The position numbers and the translations under genes were made by a program. Positions 8,378-16,631 of a DNA stretch of 52,394 nucleotides are shown piece after piece (position 1 is the first letter of the stretch; each line of letters opens with the position of its first letter). Source of the DNA: Sulfuricurvum sp. GTDB taxonomy: Bacteria; Campylobacterota; Campylobacteria; Campylobacterales; Sulfurimonadaceae. A model generated the notes under the pieces. It was not told the origin of the DNA and made no database searches. It worked only from the letters and a program-made list of their open reading frames with translations. The DNA lies in NCBI GenBank assembly GCA_020721585.1, contig DYMK01000013.1, positions 1-52,394 of the forward strand. Direction: 5' to 3'.

Positions 8378-9624
8378 GAATAATTTCCAAATCGTGTAAT
8401 ATCCATTTGTTTCAATAAGGCAATTAAAACATCAACCACGATACTATTTCCTGCTTGACGGTACATTTGGGTATCACTGACTGCAATTTCAAAATCATCT
8501 CGAAATCCCATAAGTCGTAAGCATTCTCGTGGAGTTAGTTTTCGGATACGCCCTTTATGAGTGACATAATTATCGACTCCGGCTCGGTGCATTTTGTGCA
8601 TGGTTTGCAGTAGTGGGCGTGCAATCTCAAGATCTGTTTTAATACTGGTTTTGAAATTTTTAGTTCCACCCGCTAAAACATAATTACGTACTTTTTCAGA
8701 TAAATAATATTTTTCTTCTACCTCATTGACATCAAAAACAAAAGTATCAAATTCGATTTCATCTTCGTGTTCAAAAACAAAATCTCCATGCCAGTTAAAT
8801 TGCTGATTGGCTTTTTGGCACAGTGCAATATCGCCATTAATTTGAGTATAGCGTTTACGTCGATTTTTGGTGCTTGTGACAAATTTAATCCCTTTTTCAC
8901 CTAAATAGTATTTAGAATCGGTAAAATCTTCTAAAAAATCTTGCATAGAGTGTTCAAGAGGGATAGGTTGTGGAAATTCAAAATGGATAGAATGATCTTT
9001 AAAGCCAACAACAATAATGCGCTCCCTGTGTTGGGGAATACCATAGTCTTTGCTATTTAGTACTTTTGAATGTAATTTGTATCCCAGTTGATTAAAAACG
9101 TCTTGAACAACGCGCCAAGTGTTTCCGCTATCGTGATTTAGAAGCCCTTTTACGTTTTCGTAAATAAAAACTTTTGGTTTTGTTTCCGCAATAATGCGTG
9201 CAAAATCGTAAAAAAGCGTCCCTCGTGTATCTTCAAGACCAAGGCGTTTACCCACCATAGAAAAAGCTTGACAGGGACTTCCTCCTACTATTAAATCCAC
9301 TTTGTTCTTATGTATTGAAGCATCAAATTGGGTTATGTCATCATGCCATAGCGTTTCGTTAATAGGGTAATTGGCAAAATAACTTTTTTTGACGTGGGTA
9401 TCAATATCTCCTGCAAAAACAATGGAATGATTGAGATTTAGTCGTTTAAATGCTTGTTCAATTGCCCCTATGCCACTAAAAAGCGTTCCAATTTTTATCA
9501 TTTTTTGTGGATATTGAAATTGCATATTTTGCCAATGCACATTATCTAAAGAATGCTTTTTTGGAATCTGAGGATAAAATTGTATCTCAGGCAAAGAGGG
9601 GAATCCATACGCTGTTGACATCAT
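8374..9624 (-). CDS. DNA (cytosine-5-)-methyltransferase of a type II restriction-modification system
   Basis: The 416-residue m5C methyltransferase carries the ten-motif architecture: motif I GTLFSGIGAIEQAF (from about residue 47), motif IV GGSPCQAFSMVGKR with the catalytic Cys, motif VI FIYENVKGLL, motif VIII DYGIPQHRERIIVVG, motif IX near RKLTPRECLRLMGF and motif X QAGNSIVVDVLIALL. The variable target-recognition region lies at about residues 210-350. About 45 residues precede motif I, longer than the usual few, and may regulate expression as in some methylases (inference). It overlaps the HNH endonuclease gene downstream and may itself be coupled to a 13-codon leader frame upstream. Confidence 0.93.
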   Translation of the reverse strand: MMSTAYGFPSLPEIQFYPQIPKKHSLDNVHWQNMQFQYPQKMIKIGTLFSGIGAIEQAFKRLNLNHSIVFAGDIDTHVKKSYFANYPINETLWHDDITQFDASIHKNKVDLIVGGSPCQAFSMVGKRLGLEDTRGTLFYDFARIIAETKPKVFIYENVKGLLNHDSGNTWRVVQDVFNQLGYKLHSKVLNSKDYGIPQHRERIIVVGFKDHSIHFEFPQPIPLEHSMQDFLEDFTDSKYYLGEKGIKFVTSTKNRRKRYTQINGDIALCQKANQQFNWHGDFVFEHEDEIEFDTFVFDVNEVEEKYYLSEKVRNYVLAGGTKNFKTSIKTDLEIARPLLQTMHKMHRAGVDNYVTHKGRIRKLTPRECLRLMGFRDDFEIAVSDTQMYRQAGNSIVVDVLIALLKQMDITRFGNYS

Positions 9625-9662
9625 TTTTGACCTACATTAACAATGGTAGTAGTAAATTTCAT
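9621..9662 (-). CDS. Possible 13-residue leader peptide coupled to the methyltransferase start
   Basis: A minus-strand frame (ATG at 9660-9662, peptide MKFTTTIVNVGQK) ends in a TGA that overlaps the methyltransferase ATG as ATGA. AAGGA lies about 10 bases upstream of the leader start. The frame could couple methyltransferase translation to an upstream ribosome. At this length chance is a serious alternative. Confidence 0.2.
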   Translation of the reverse strand: MKFTTTIVNVGQK

Positions 9663-9750
9663 TGTCAGTATTTCCTTCTTTTTCCGTATCATAAAACACT
9701 GAGCAAAAAAAGGTGAAAATAGGGCATTTTGTCATATCCCAAGCGAAAAA

Positions 9751-10431
9751 TCATTTCCCCTCTCCCAAAAGAATTTCCAATGTCTGTTTGGCAGCTTCTT
9801 GTTGGGCGTGTTTTTTACTTTTCCCCAACGCTTTGGCGTATTGTTTTCCATCAATGAAGACCGCCACATCAAACTCTTTTTTGTGGTCAGGGCCATGGGC
9901 AGCGACCAGTTGATAATCGGGGGTGATCCCATAGCGCGCTTGGGTGAGTTCTTGCAACGAGGTTTTGTAATCTTTAAAAAGGGAATTGAGTGAAATCTCT
10001 TCATGCACCTGTTCAAGCAGTTCGATGGTGATATTGCGGACGCTGTCCAATCCCGATTCGAGGTAAATCGCCCCCATGACCGCTTCGTAAGCGTTGGCAA
10101 GGAGGGAATTTTTGGTGCGACCATTGTTGTTTTCTTCGGCGTTGGAGAGGTAAATATGCTCCCCTAAGTGCAAATAGTTCGCCAGTAAGGTAAAGCCATC
10201 TTCATTGACCAATGAGGCGCGCATTTTGGAGAGATCCCCCTCATCGAATTTGGGAAATTTGGTGTAAAGATATTCCCCAACGACCAAGTCCAGTACCGCA
10301 TCGCCCAAAAACTCCAGTCGCTCATTATTGTAGGGCTGTTTGTAGCTTTTGTGCGTCAGCGCTTCAATAAGGAGCTTGGTGTTATGAAATTGGTACCCTA
10401 ATCGTTGTTGTAGGGTTTGTAAGTTGTTCAT
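9751..10431 (-). CDS. rnc: Ribonuclease III
   Basis: The 226-residue enzyme cleaves double-stranded RNA and processes rRNA and other precursors. The N-terminal catalytic domain shows the signature [20 protein letters not shown] and the later acidic pair in [16 protein letters not shown]. The C-terminal double-stranded-RNA-binding domain begins at about residue 153 (DYKTSLQEL) and ends with the typical [16 protein letters not shown]. Length is normal. It sits 24 bases downstream of the TPR protein gene. In Helicobacter pylori rnhA precedes rnc; no rnhA is present here. Confidence 0.95.
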   Translation of the reverse strand: MNNLQTLQQRLGYQFHNTKLLIEALTHKSYKQPYNNERLEFLGDAVLDLVVGEYLYTKFPKFDEGDLSKMRASLVNEDGFTLLANYLHLGEHIYLSNAEENNNGRTKNSLLANAYEAVMGAIYLESGLDSVRNITIELLEQVHEEISLNSLFKDYKTSLQELTQARYGITPDYQLVAAHGPDHKKEFDVAVFIDGKQYAKALGKSKKHAQQEAAKQTLEILLGEGK

Positions 10432-10455
10432 GGTTGTGTAATCCTTTAGTTGGTG

Positions 10456-11502
10456 TTATTGAAACGAGTTATTCTCTTCGTACCGCTCTTTGGTGAGACT
10501 CATGAGGGGTTCGATCGAGTCAATCGCATGGCACGTGGGGCATCGATGAAACGGCAAAAAAGAAATTTGGTGACACTCTGTGCAGACGTACTCAAACTGG
10601 AGGGTCGCTTTGGTCGTGCGTGCGTGTTGCAAGGCGATGAGAACATCCAGCTCAAACACACTACTGGAGTGGACAAGGTTACAACTTCCTTTGGCACTAA
10701 AAAGTTCCCGTAAAAAACCATTGAGCGCAATTATATCCAAATCAAGGCGCTCTGCTGGGAGTCGCCATAAAATATCCGCCAATCGTGGGGCAAGGGCATG
10801 GTCAAAATGGCTCCATGCCAAGGCGGGAGCGTAGGTAAAAAGGTACTCAAAGACCACATAGCCCAATTGGGCGTGTTGGGTATAGAGGGTGAGTAAAAAG
10901 GTCGATTTCTCCTCAATGGAGCGTTTGGGATTGGCAAGGAGATGGCGTGTTTGGAGATAAAGTTGTTCCCGTAGGGCTGTTTCCCCCTCAATTTCAACGA
11001 GGGACTCTACGACTTGGAGTGCTTGATCGTATTGTTGGAGTTGTTCATAAATCAAAATAAGATGCTTAAGGGCGTAGGGGGTACGGGGGTAGTGTTGCAA
11101 CACTTGCAAAAAACTTTGTCGAGCGCGTTCCAAAAATCCCGCTTTAAAGTAGCTTCGTCCCAGTTTGAGCAACACCTCTTTTTGGACGAGGGTATCTTTG
11201 GTTTTGGTTAAGAGACCGTGATAAATATCGATACTTTTTTCAAAATTCCCTTGATGCTCAAACCCCTGCGCTAGGGCTAGCCACGTCTCATTGGTGGTGG
11301 CATTGTTGTGAATTTGGGAGACCATGGTCACTTCACTGGAGGGTTGGGCGAATGTCCCTAAAAATCGTTCCATTGCCTTATGTTGGAGAACACTTTTCCG
11401 CCGTCCTCCGACGTAACTGATAAACGAGAGGAGAAACAAGAGGAGAAAAAAGATGATAATCCCAAACAAAGGATCACGGGATTCGATAAAAAACGTATCC
11501 AT
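10456..11502 (-). CDS. LapB-like membrane protein: TPR repeats and C-terminal zinc ribbon
   Basis: The 348-residue protein has one N-terminal membrane helix (about residues 12-30, FGIIIFFLLLFLLSFISYVGG), helical TPR-type repeats from about 65 to 200 (WLALAQGFEHQGNFEKSIDIYHGLL, LGRSYFKAGFLERARQSFLQVL), and a C-terminal four-Cys ribbon, CTECHQISFLPFHRCPTC. This order (anchor, TPRs, rubredoxin-like metal site) is that of LapB/YciM, which in E. coli controls LpxC turnover and lipopolysaccharide synthesis. The shared role here is inferred from architecture. It starts in a TAATG overlap with the recJ stop, so it is translated with recJ. It should not be confused with the secretion ABC transporter also called LapB. 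Confidence 0.7.
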   Translation of the reverse strand: MDTFFIESRDPLFGIIIFFLLLFLLSFISYVGGRRKSVLQHKAMERFLGTFAQPSSEVTMVSQIHNNATTNETWLALAQGFEHQGNFEKSIDIYHGLLTKTKDTLVQKEVLLKLGRSYFKAGFLERARQSFLQVLQHYPRTPYALKHLILIYEQLQQYDQALQVVESLVEIEGETALREQLYLQTRHLLANPKRSIEEKSTFLLTLYTQHAQLGYVVFEYLFTYAPALAWSHFDHALAPRLADILWRLPAERLDLDIIALNGFLRELFSAKGSCNLVHSSSVFELDVLIALQHARTTKATLQFEYVCTECHQISFLPFHRCPTCHAIDSIEPLMSLTKERYEENNSFQ

Positions 11503-13103
11503 TAAAAGACCTTTTCGACCATCAATTGCATTGATATTTTACCCCGAAATTCGTTTTTGGCTACCGTATAACTGCAATTCATCGTCCCCTCATCAGGGAC
11601 ACTGAGAACTTTGGAAAAAGCGATAAATTCTAAGGTTTTGGGACTTAGATGGGAAGGGCGTAACTCCAAGCGACTGTGGGTCTTTTCAGCACCAAAGAGG
11701 GTGCTTTTGATCACCCAAGCGTTACGTAACAAAAATCGTGGGCGGGGATTTCCCTCCCCGTAAGGTTCAAATTTTTCCAACAGTTCTAGCAATTCCACAC
11801 TAATTGCATCGTGTTTGAGTTCCCCGATGACGTCACTTTTGGGGATAAAATCGTGAGGATCAAGCTGTGAGGCTACGTCATTGATCCCTTGGCGAAACGA
11901 CTCCAAGACCCCTATGTCCATCGACAATCCCGCTGCCATGGTGTGACCGCCGAATTTGGTAAGCAAAGATGCTTGGGATTGGATCAGGGTATAGAGATCG
12001 ACATTACCGATACTGCGTCCTGAACCTTTGGCAATCCCCTCATGGATGCTTAAGACAATGGCGGGTTTTTGGAATTGGTTGACCAGCCTTGAGGCGACAA
12101 TCCCCACCACCCCCTCATTCCACCCCTCGCCTGCAACGACAATCACGGGATCGTTGGGATTGACCTCTCGTATCGCTTGGGTGGTGGTGTGGGCTTCGAT
12201 GGTTTTGCGGTGGGTGTTAAGTTCGGTCAAAATCTGAAAATGGTGATACGCCTCTTGGAGGGTGGGTGCGCTTAAAAAGTTCAATGCCAACGAGGCATCC
12301 TCTAAGCGTCCGGCTGAGTTGATGCGGGGGGCGATTTGAAATCCGATGTCCTCTGAAGAGAGGGTGGTTTTTTTTAACGTCTCTTGAATCACCACAAACG
12401 CGGGGAGGGTGGAGTGGTTCATCATCGTTAATCCTGCTTTGACAAGGGTGCGATTAATCCCAACAAGCGGCATCACATCCGCCACAATTGCCAAGGCTAA
12501 AAAAGGGAAAAATTGGCTCATATCAAGGGAAAGTTTAAGCTCTGATTTGACCAATCCCATCAAAAGCCACGCCACTTGCGCCCCGCAAATGGCTTTAAAA
12601 GGGTAGGGACAATCGGCTTGTTTGGGGTTGACAATGGCGTACGCATCGGGTAGGTTCTCCCCTACGGTGTGGTGGTCGGTGATGATCAGATCGATCCCCC
12701 GCACTTTGCACACGTGTGCCGCTTCAATGGCATTAATCCCATTATCGACCGTAATGATTATATCCGCTTCAATGCGCTCTAAAACCCCCTTAGAAACCCC
12801 ATACCCATCGGTAAAACGGTTGGGTATTGTGACGAGGAGGGGATAATGGATAAGGTGAAAAAAGCGTTGAACAATCGCCGTAGAGGTGACCCCATCAACA
12901 TCATAATCCCCAACAAGGGCGATGGTCTGACGATGGTGTAGGGCGTGGGCTATCCGTTGGGCAGCCTTCACCCCATCTTTGAGCAGTGAGGGGTGGGGAA
13001 TATCGGAAAGTTTTTCAGACGTATGGGCGAAACGCTCACCCAATAAGGCTTCAAGTTGATACGCATCCAGAAGGGGCGCATCAAGCAGGATAGGTTTGGT
13101 CAT
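11502..13103 (-). CDS. recJ: Single-stranded-DNA-specific exonuclease RecJ
   Basis: The 533-residue 5'-3' single-strand exonuclease acts in recombination and repair. DHH-family phosphoesterase motifs are clear: [11 protein letters not shown] (motif I), VDNGINAIE (II), [10 protein letters not shown] (III, the DHH), and the DHHA1 part [14 protein letters not shown] and [10 protein letters not shown]. The ATG at 13101-13103 is chosen; an upstream in-frame TTG at 13118 would add five residues. It overlaps the pyrG 3' end by 23 bases, and the pyrG-recJ pairing also occurs in Helicobacter. Confidence 0.93.
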   Translation of the reverse strand: MTKPILLDAPLLDAYQLEALLGERFAHTSEKLSDIPHPSLLKDGVKAAQRIAHALHHRQTIALVGDYDVDGVTSTAIVQRFFHLIHYPLLVTIPNRFTDGYGVSKGVLERIEADIIITVDNGINAIEAAHVCKVRGIDLIITDHHTVGENLPDAYAIVNPKQADCPYPFKAICGAQVAWLLMGLVKSELKLSLDMSQFFPFLALAIVADVMPLVGINRTLVKAGLTMMNHSTLPAFVVIQETLKKTTLSSEDIGFQIAPRINSAGRLEDASLALNFLSAPTLQEAYHHFQILTELNTHRKTIEAHTTTQAIREVNPNDPVIVVAGEGWNEGVVGIVASRLVNQFQKPAIVLSIHEGIAKGSGRSIGNVDLYTLIQSQASLLTKFGGHTMAAGLSMDIGVLESFRQGINDVASQLDPHDFIPKSDVIGELKHDAISVELLELLEKFEPYGEGNPRPRFLLRNAWVIKSTLFGAEKTHSRLELRPSHLSPKTLEFIAFSKVLSVPDEGTMNCSYTVAKNEFRGKISMQLMVEKVF

Positions 13104-14712
13104 AGGTGGCACGGACAAACGCCAAAATCGAAGGATTCGGGCTTTGGAGATGGGAGGTAAACTCCGGATGGAACTGAACCCCTAAAAACCATGGATGGGC
13201 AGGAATTTCGACCGCTTCAATGAGACCATGCGACTCTCCGGTGATCATCATCCCCGCATTTTCGAGGGCTTCGCGATAGGTCGGATTGGCTTCGTAACGG
13301 TGACGGTGACGCTCAAAAATAAGCGGTTCATCGTTGTACGCAGCGCGAAGATGGGAACCCTCTTTGGTTTCACACGGATATTCGCCCAAACGCAACGTCC
13401 CCCCCATAGGCGAATGGTGGGTACGCAGCTGAGTGCCTCCCGTTTGGTCGATGAAATTGTCGATCAAATAGATCATCGGATGGGTGCTTTTGGGATTAAA
13501 TTCGACCGAATTGGCATCCTCATACCCCAACACATTGCGGGCATATTCGACAATAGAGAGTTGCATCCCCAAACAAATCCCCAAATAAGGGACTTTGTTT
13601 TCCCGAGCGTAACGGATCGCTTGGATTTTCCCCTCTACACCACGATTCCCAAAACCGCCTGCGACGAGAACCGAATCGCAATCGGCCAAAAAGGTTTGCG
13701 CCCCATGCTCTTCGATTTTTTCCGAATCAATCCACTCAATGGCGACACGGGTATCCAAGTGCGCGCCGGAGTGGATGAGGGCTTCGATAAGCGATTTGTA
13801 GGACTCTTTGAGTTCCAAATATTTCCCCACAAATCCGATGGTGACTTGATGTTTGGGGGAGACGATTTTTTTGACCAAGGTATCCCATTGTTCCATGTCG
13901 GGTTTAAGATCCCCTAAATGGAGTTCTTTGCTGATGGGGGCGAGGATGTTTTGGTGCAAAAAGCTCAACGGAACCGCGTAGATGGTTTGTTCATCCATCG
14001 CTTCGATGATACTGTTGGTACTCACATCACACGCCAATGCCAATTTTTTCTTAAACGTTTTGGGAAGTTTCTCTTCACTTCGGGCGATAATCATTTGGGG
14101 GGTAATCCCGATACGACGAAGCTCTTGCACCGAGTGTTGGGTTGGTTTGCTTTTGTGTTCTCCCGCTGCTTTGATAAAGGGGATTAAGGTAACGTGGATA
14201 AAAAACGTCCCCTCTACCTCGTCATCGTGTTTCATGGTACGAATCGCTTCCATAAAGGGTAACCCTTCGATGTCTCCGACCGTCCCCCCCAACTCCACGA
14301 CCAAAATTTCGTGACCTTCGCCCGCTTTTTTGATCCGATTGACGATTTCACCGACGATATGGGGAACCACTTGGATGGTTTGACCCAAATAGCCCCCACT
14401 GCGTTCGCGCTCGATCACCGAGCTGTAGACTTGGCCTGTGGTGAAGTTACTGGTGCGTAAAAACGCATCGTTTAAAAAACGTTCGTAGTTTCCGATGTCC
14501 AAATCGGTCTCTGCCCCATCTTTGGTGACAAATACTTCCCCATGTTCCAAGGGACTCATGGTACCGGGGTCGACGTTGATGTAGGGGTCGATTTTGAGCA
14601 TTCCGACGTTTTTGCCCGAATGTTTGAGCAGTGCGCCAATACTAGCAGCAGTGATCCCTTTTCCCAGTGAGCTTAATACGCCACCGGTGACAAATATATA
14701 TTTGGTCATCAT
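13081..14712 (-). CDS. pyrG: CTP synthase
   Basis: The 543-residue enzyme makes CTP from UTP, ATP and glutamine. The N-terminal synthetase domain (1 to about 270) begins [16 protein letters not shown] and contains [13 protein letters not shown] and [11 protein letters not shown]. The C-terminal class I glutaminase domain has [10 protein letters not shown] with the nucleophilic Cys and GVQFHPEF with the catalytic His and Glu. Two consecutive ATGs occur; AAGGA lies six bases before the first (14710-14712). It heads a pyrG-recJ-TPR-rnc gene string on the minus strand. Confidence 0.96.
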   Translation of the reverse strand: MMTKYIFVTGGVLSSLGKGITAASIGALLKHSGKNVGMLKIDPYINVDPGTMSPLEHGEVFVTKDGAETDLDIGNYERFLNDAFLRTSNFTTGQVYSSVIERERSGGYLGQTIQVVPHIVGEIVNRIKKAGEGHEILVVELGGTVGDIEGLPFMEAIRTMKHDDEVEGTFFIHVTLIPFIKAAGEHKSKPTQHSVQELRRIGITPQMIIARSEEKLPKTFKKKLALACDVSTNSIIEAMDEQTIYAVPLSFLHQNILAPISKELHLGDLKPDMEQWDTLVKKIVSPKHQVTIGFVGKYLELKESYKSLIEALIHSGAHLDTRVAIEWIDSEKIEEHGAQTFLADCDSVLVAGGFGNRGVEGKIQAIRYARENKVPYLGICLGMQLSIVEYARNVLGYEDANSVEFNPKSTHPMIYLIDNFIDQTGGTQLRTHHSPMGGTLRLGEYPCETKEGSHLRAAYNDEPLIFERHRHRYEANPTYREALENAGMMITGESHGLIEAVEIPAHPWFLGVQFHPEFTSHLQSPNPSILAFVRATYDQTYPA

Positions 14713-14852
14713 TGATTCCTTAAGGATTATTGGTTAAAAAATGAGCTACGTAGAGACGCATCAGGGATACAAATTTAAGCCTGCCATTATATACTGCCAA
14801 CACTTATAAAATACCAAAAAAGCACCTCCCAAGGGGTGGAGAAAGGAAACAG

Positions 14853-16463
14853 ATGGAATCGGCTCTGGATTATCTTACGATTGCATTGGGCATCTCAATT
14901 GTCGTCAATCTGATCTTAAAAAGGGTAGGAATCTCGCCTATCATCGGATACATTATTACGGGGACGGTGGTGGCGTACGCGTTTGATCTGCGTAATTTGG
15001 CGGATTCCCATACGTTGGAATCCATTGCCGAATTTGGAGTGGTCTTTTTGATGTTTACCATCGGATTAGAGGTCTCACTGCGTCGATTGGCAACGATGAA
15101 AGTGGATGTTTTTTTTAATGGTTTTTTGCAAACGACCTTGACCGCGATGGTCTTGTTGGGGGTGACATACGGGATTTTTCATCTTAATTTCGCGACGGCG
15201 TTGATTATCTCGATGTCGCTGTCGCTTTCCTCCACGGCGGTGGTACTGACCCACCTTAAAACGACCAAAGAGATCACCCGTCCCTATGGGCAACGCGCGA
15301 TGGGCATTTTGATCTACCAAGATTTGGCGGTGATCCCGATTTTGCTATTGATTGGTTTTTTAAGTACCAAAAGCACCAATATTATGGAAGTATTAGGGCA
15401 AACCGCGCTGAGTGCGTTTGTGGTGGTGATTGTGCTGTTTGTCGTAGGCAAACGGGTGATGACGTGGTTGTTGCATTTTTCATCTGAGAGTAACGTCGAA
15501 GAACTCTTTATGGGATCGGTATTACTCATCGTCGTTGGGGCATCGATCAGTGTCCATGCGTTTGGGTTTACCTATTCGTTGGGGGCATTTATCGCGGGGA
15601 TGATTATCGCCGAAACCCACTATCACCACAAAGTGGAAGCCGACATCGCCCCCTTTAAAGATCTTTTATTGGGGACGTTTTTTGTCACGGTGGGGATGAA
15701 GATTGATGTGGCGTTTTTATTTGCCCATTTGGGGGAGATTTTGGCGATTTTGGTGGCGATTTTGGGGATCAAAGCGATGGTTATTTTTGCCATCGTCCGA
15801 CTCTCGTCCAAAGGAAAAGTCGCCTTTAAAACCGCGATTGCCTTGTCCCAAGTGGGGGAATTTTCGTTTGCGATTTTTGAACTGGCGGGGAACAAAGGGC
15901 TTTTGGATGAGAATTTGGTTCAATTGCTGGTCTTAGTGGTAGTCCTTTCACTGGTGGCGACCCCCTTTATCTTGTCACGTATTGGGATGGTTGCGGGGTA
16001 TTTTTTTAAAGAGCAAAGCCAAACCGAAGATTTCGAGTCGTTAGCCGTGATGCACGATCATGTGATCGTGTGTGGGTATGGGGTGGTGGGCAAATTTGTG
16101 GTCAAAGCACTTCGTGATGCCAATGTCAATTATATCATCGTCGATAACAGCTACAAACACGTCCAAGAAGCCCTCAAAGAGGGAGAAAAAGCCTATTATG
16201 GGGATATGTCCAAAACCGCCATTTTAGAAAAACTTCATACCAAAGAGGCCGCGAGTCTCATAGTCACCTTGGAAAAAAGTGCCAAAAAACGGCTGGTATG
16301 CGAAGCTATTTTAAGTTTTGCCCCTGAAGCCAAAGTGGTGGTCAAAGTGATCAATTGGGAAGAGAAACGGGAATTGCGGGGATTAAATATCCATATTCCC
16401 GTCGATGGCGAGCGTGAAGCTGCGGCAAAATTGGTGACCGAAGCCCTATTATGCGCGCGCTAA
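14853..16463 (+). CDS. Kef-type (CPA2) cation/proton antiporter with TrkA-N domain
   Basis: The 536-residue inner-membrane protein has about a dozen hydrophobic segments over residues 5-390, including the CPA2 segments FGVVFLMFTIGLEVSL, SMSLSLSSTAVVLTHL, QDLAVIPILLL and GAFIAGMIIAET. A Rossmann-type TrkA-N domain follows (about 400-520), beginning HVIVCGYGVVGKFVVKAL and binding a nucleotide that gates transport. It probably exchanges K+ or Na+ for H+. It is shorter than E. coli KefB/C, so glutathione gating cannot be assumed. AAAGGA lies six bases before the ATG. The gene is divergent from pyrG. Confidence 0.88.
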   Translation: MESALDYLTIALGISIVVNLILKRVGISPIIGYIITGTVVAYAFDLRNLADSHTLESIAEFGVVFLMFTIGLEVSLRRLATMKVDVFFNGFLQTTLTAMVLLGVTYGIFHLNFATALIISMSLSLSSTAVVLTHLKTTKEITRPYGQRAMGILIYQDLAVIPILLLIGFLSTKSTNIMEVLGQTALSAFVVVIVLFVVGKRVMTWLLHFSSESNVEELFMGSVLLIVVGASISVHAFGFTYSLGAFIAGMIIAETHYHHKVEADIAPFKDLLLGTFFVTVGMKIDVAFLFAHLGEILAILVAILGIKAMVIFAIVRLSSKGKVAFKTAIALSQVGEFSFAIFELAGNKGLLDENLVQLLVLVVVLSLVATPFILSRIGMVAGYFFKEQSQTEDFESLAVMHDHVIVCGYGVVGKFVVKALRDANVNYIIVDNSYKHVQEALKEGEKAYYGDMSKTAILEKLHTKEAASLIVTLEKSAKKRLVCEAILSFAPEAKVVVKVINWEEKRELRGLNIHIPVDGEREAAAKLVTEALLCAR

Positions 16464-16511
16464 ACCACGATACGTACGGGGCATCAACTCGAAAATGTTA
16501 AAAATCGTGGT
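16464..16511. other. 8-bp inverted repeat downstream of the antiporter gene
   Basis: ACCACGAT (16464-16471) is repeated inverted as ATCGTGGT (16504-16511) with 32 bases between. It may form a weak hairpin at the 3' end of the antiporter message or be an operator-like pair upstream of the secretion operon. There is no T-run, so an intrinsic terminator is not supported. Confidence 0.25.
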
Positions 16512-16581
16512 AACATTTCAACCACCATTAAGCGATACTATAACACTGTTTATTGAATATGAGGATGTTTAAAACGATTTT

Positions 16582-16614
16582 TTGACACCCTCCATCTTAG
16601 GATATTGCTAGAAT
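16582..16614 (+). promoter_or_regulatory. Putative promoter of the type I secretion operon
   Basis: TTGACA at 16582-16587 is a perfect -35 hexamer, and an extended -10 (TGCTAGAAT, 16606-16614) lies downstream. The spacing (21 bases) is too long for a standard pair, so the extended -10 may act alone. Transcription would start near 16621, just ahead of AAAGGA and the ATG at 16632, which supports that start over the in-frame TTG at 16605. Confidence 0.35.
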
Positions 16615-16631
16615 ATCATGAAAGGATTTTT

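Noticed and set aside
16605-16631. TTG-initiated extension of the TolC-OmpA protein
   Set aside because: It would place charged residues before the signal peptide and start within the putative -10 region; the ATG at 16632 has AAAGGA.
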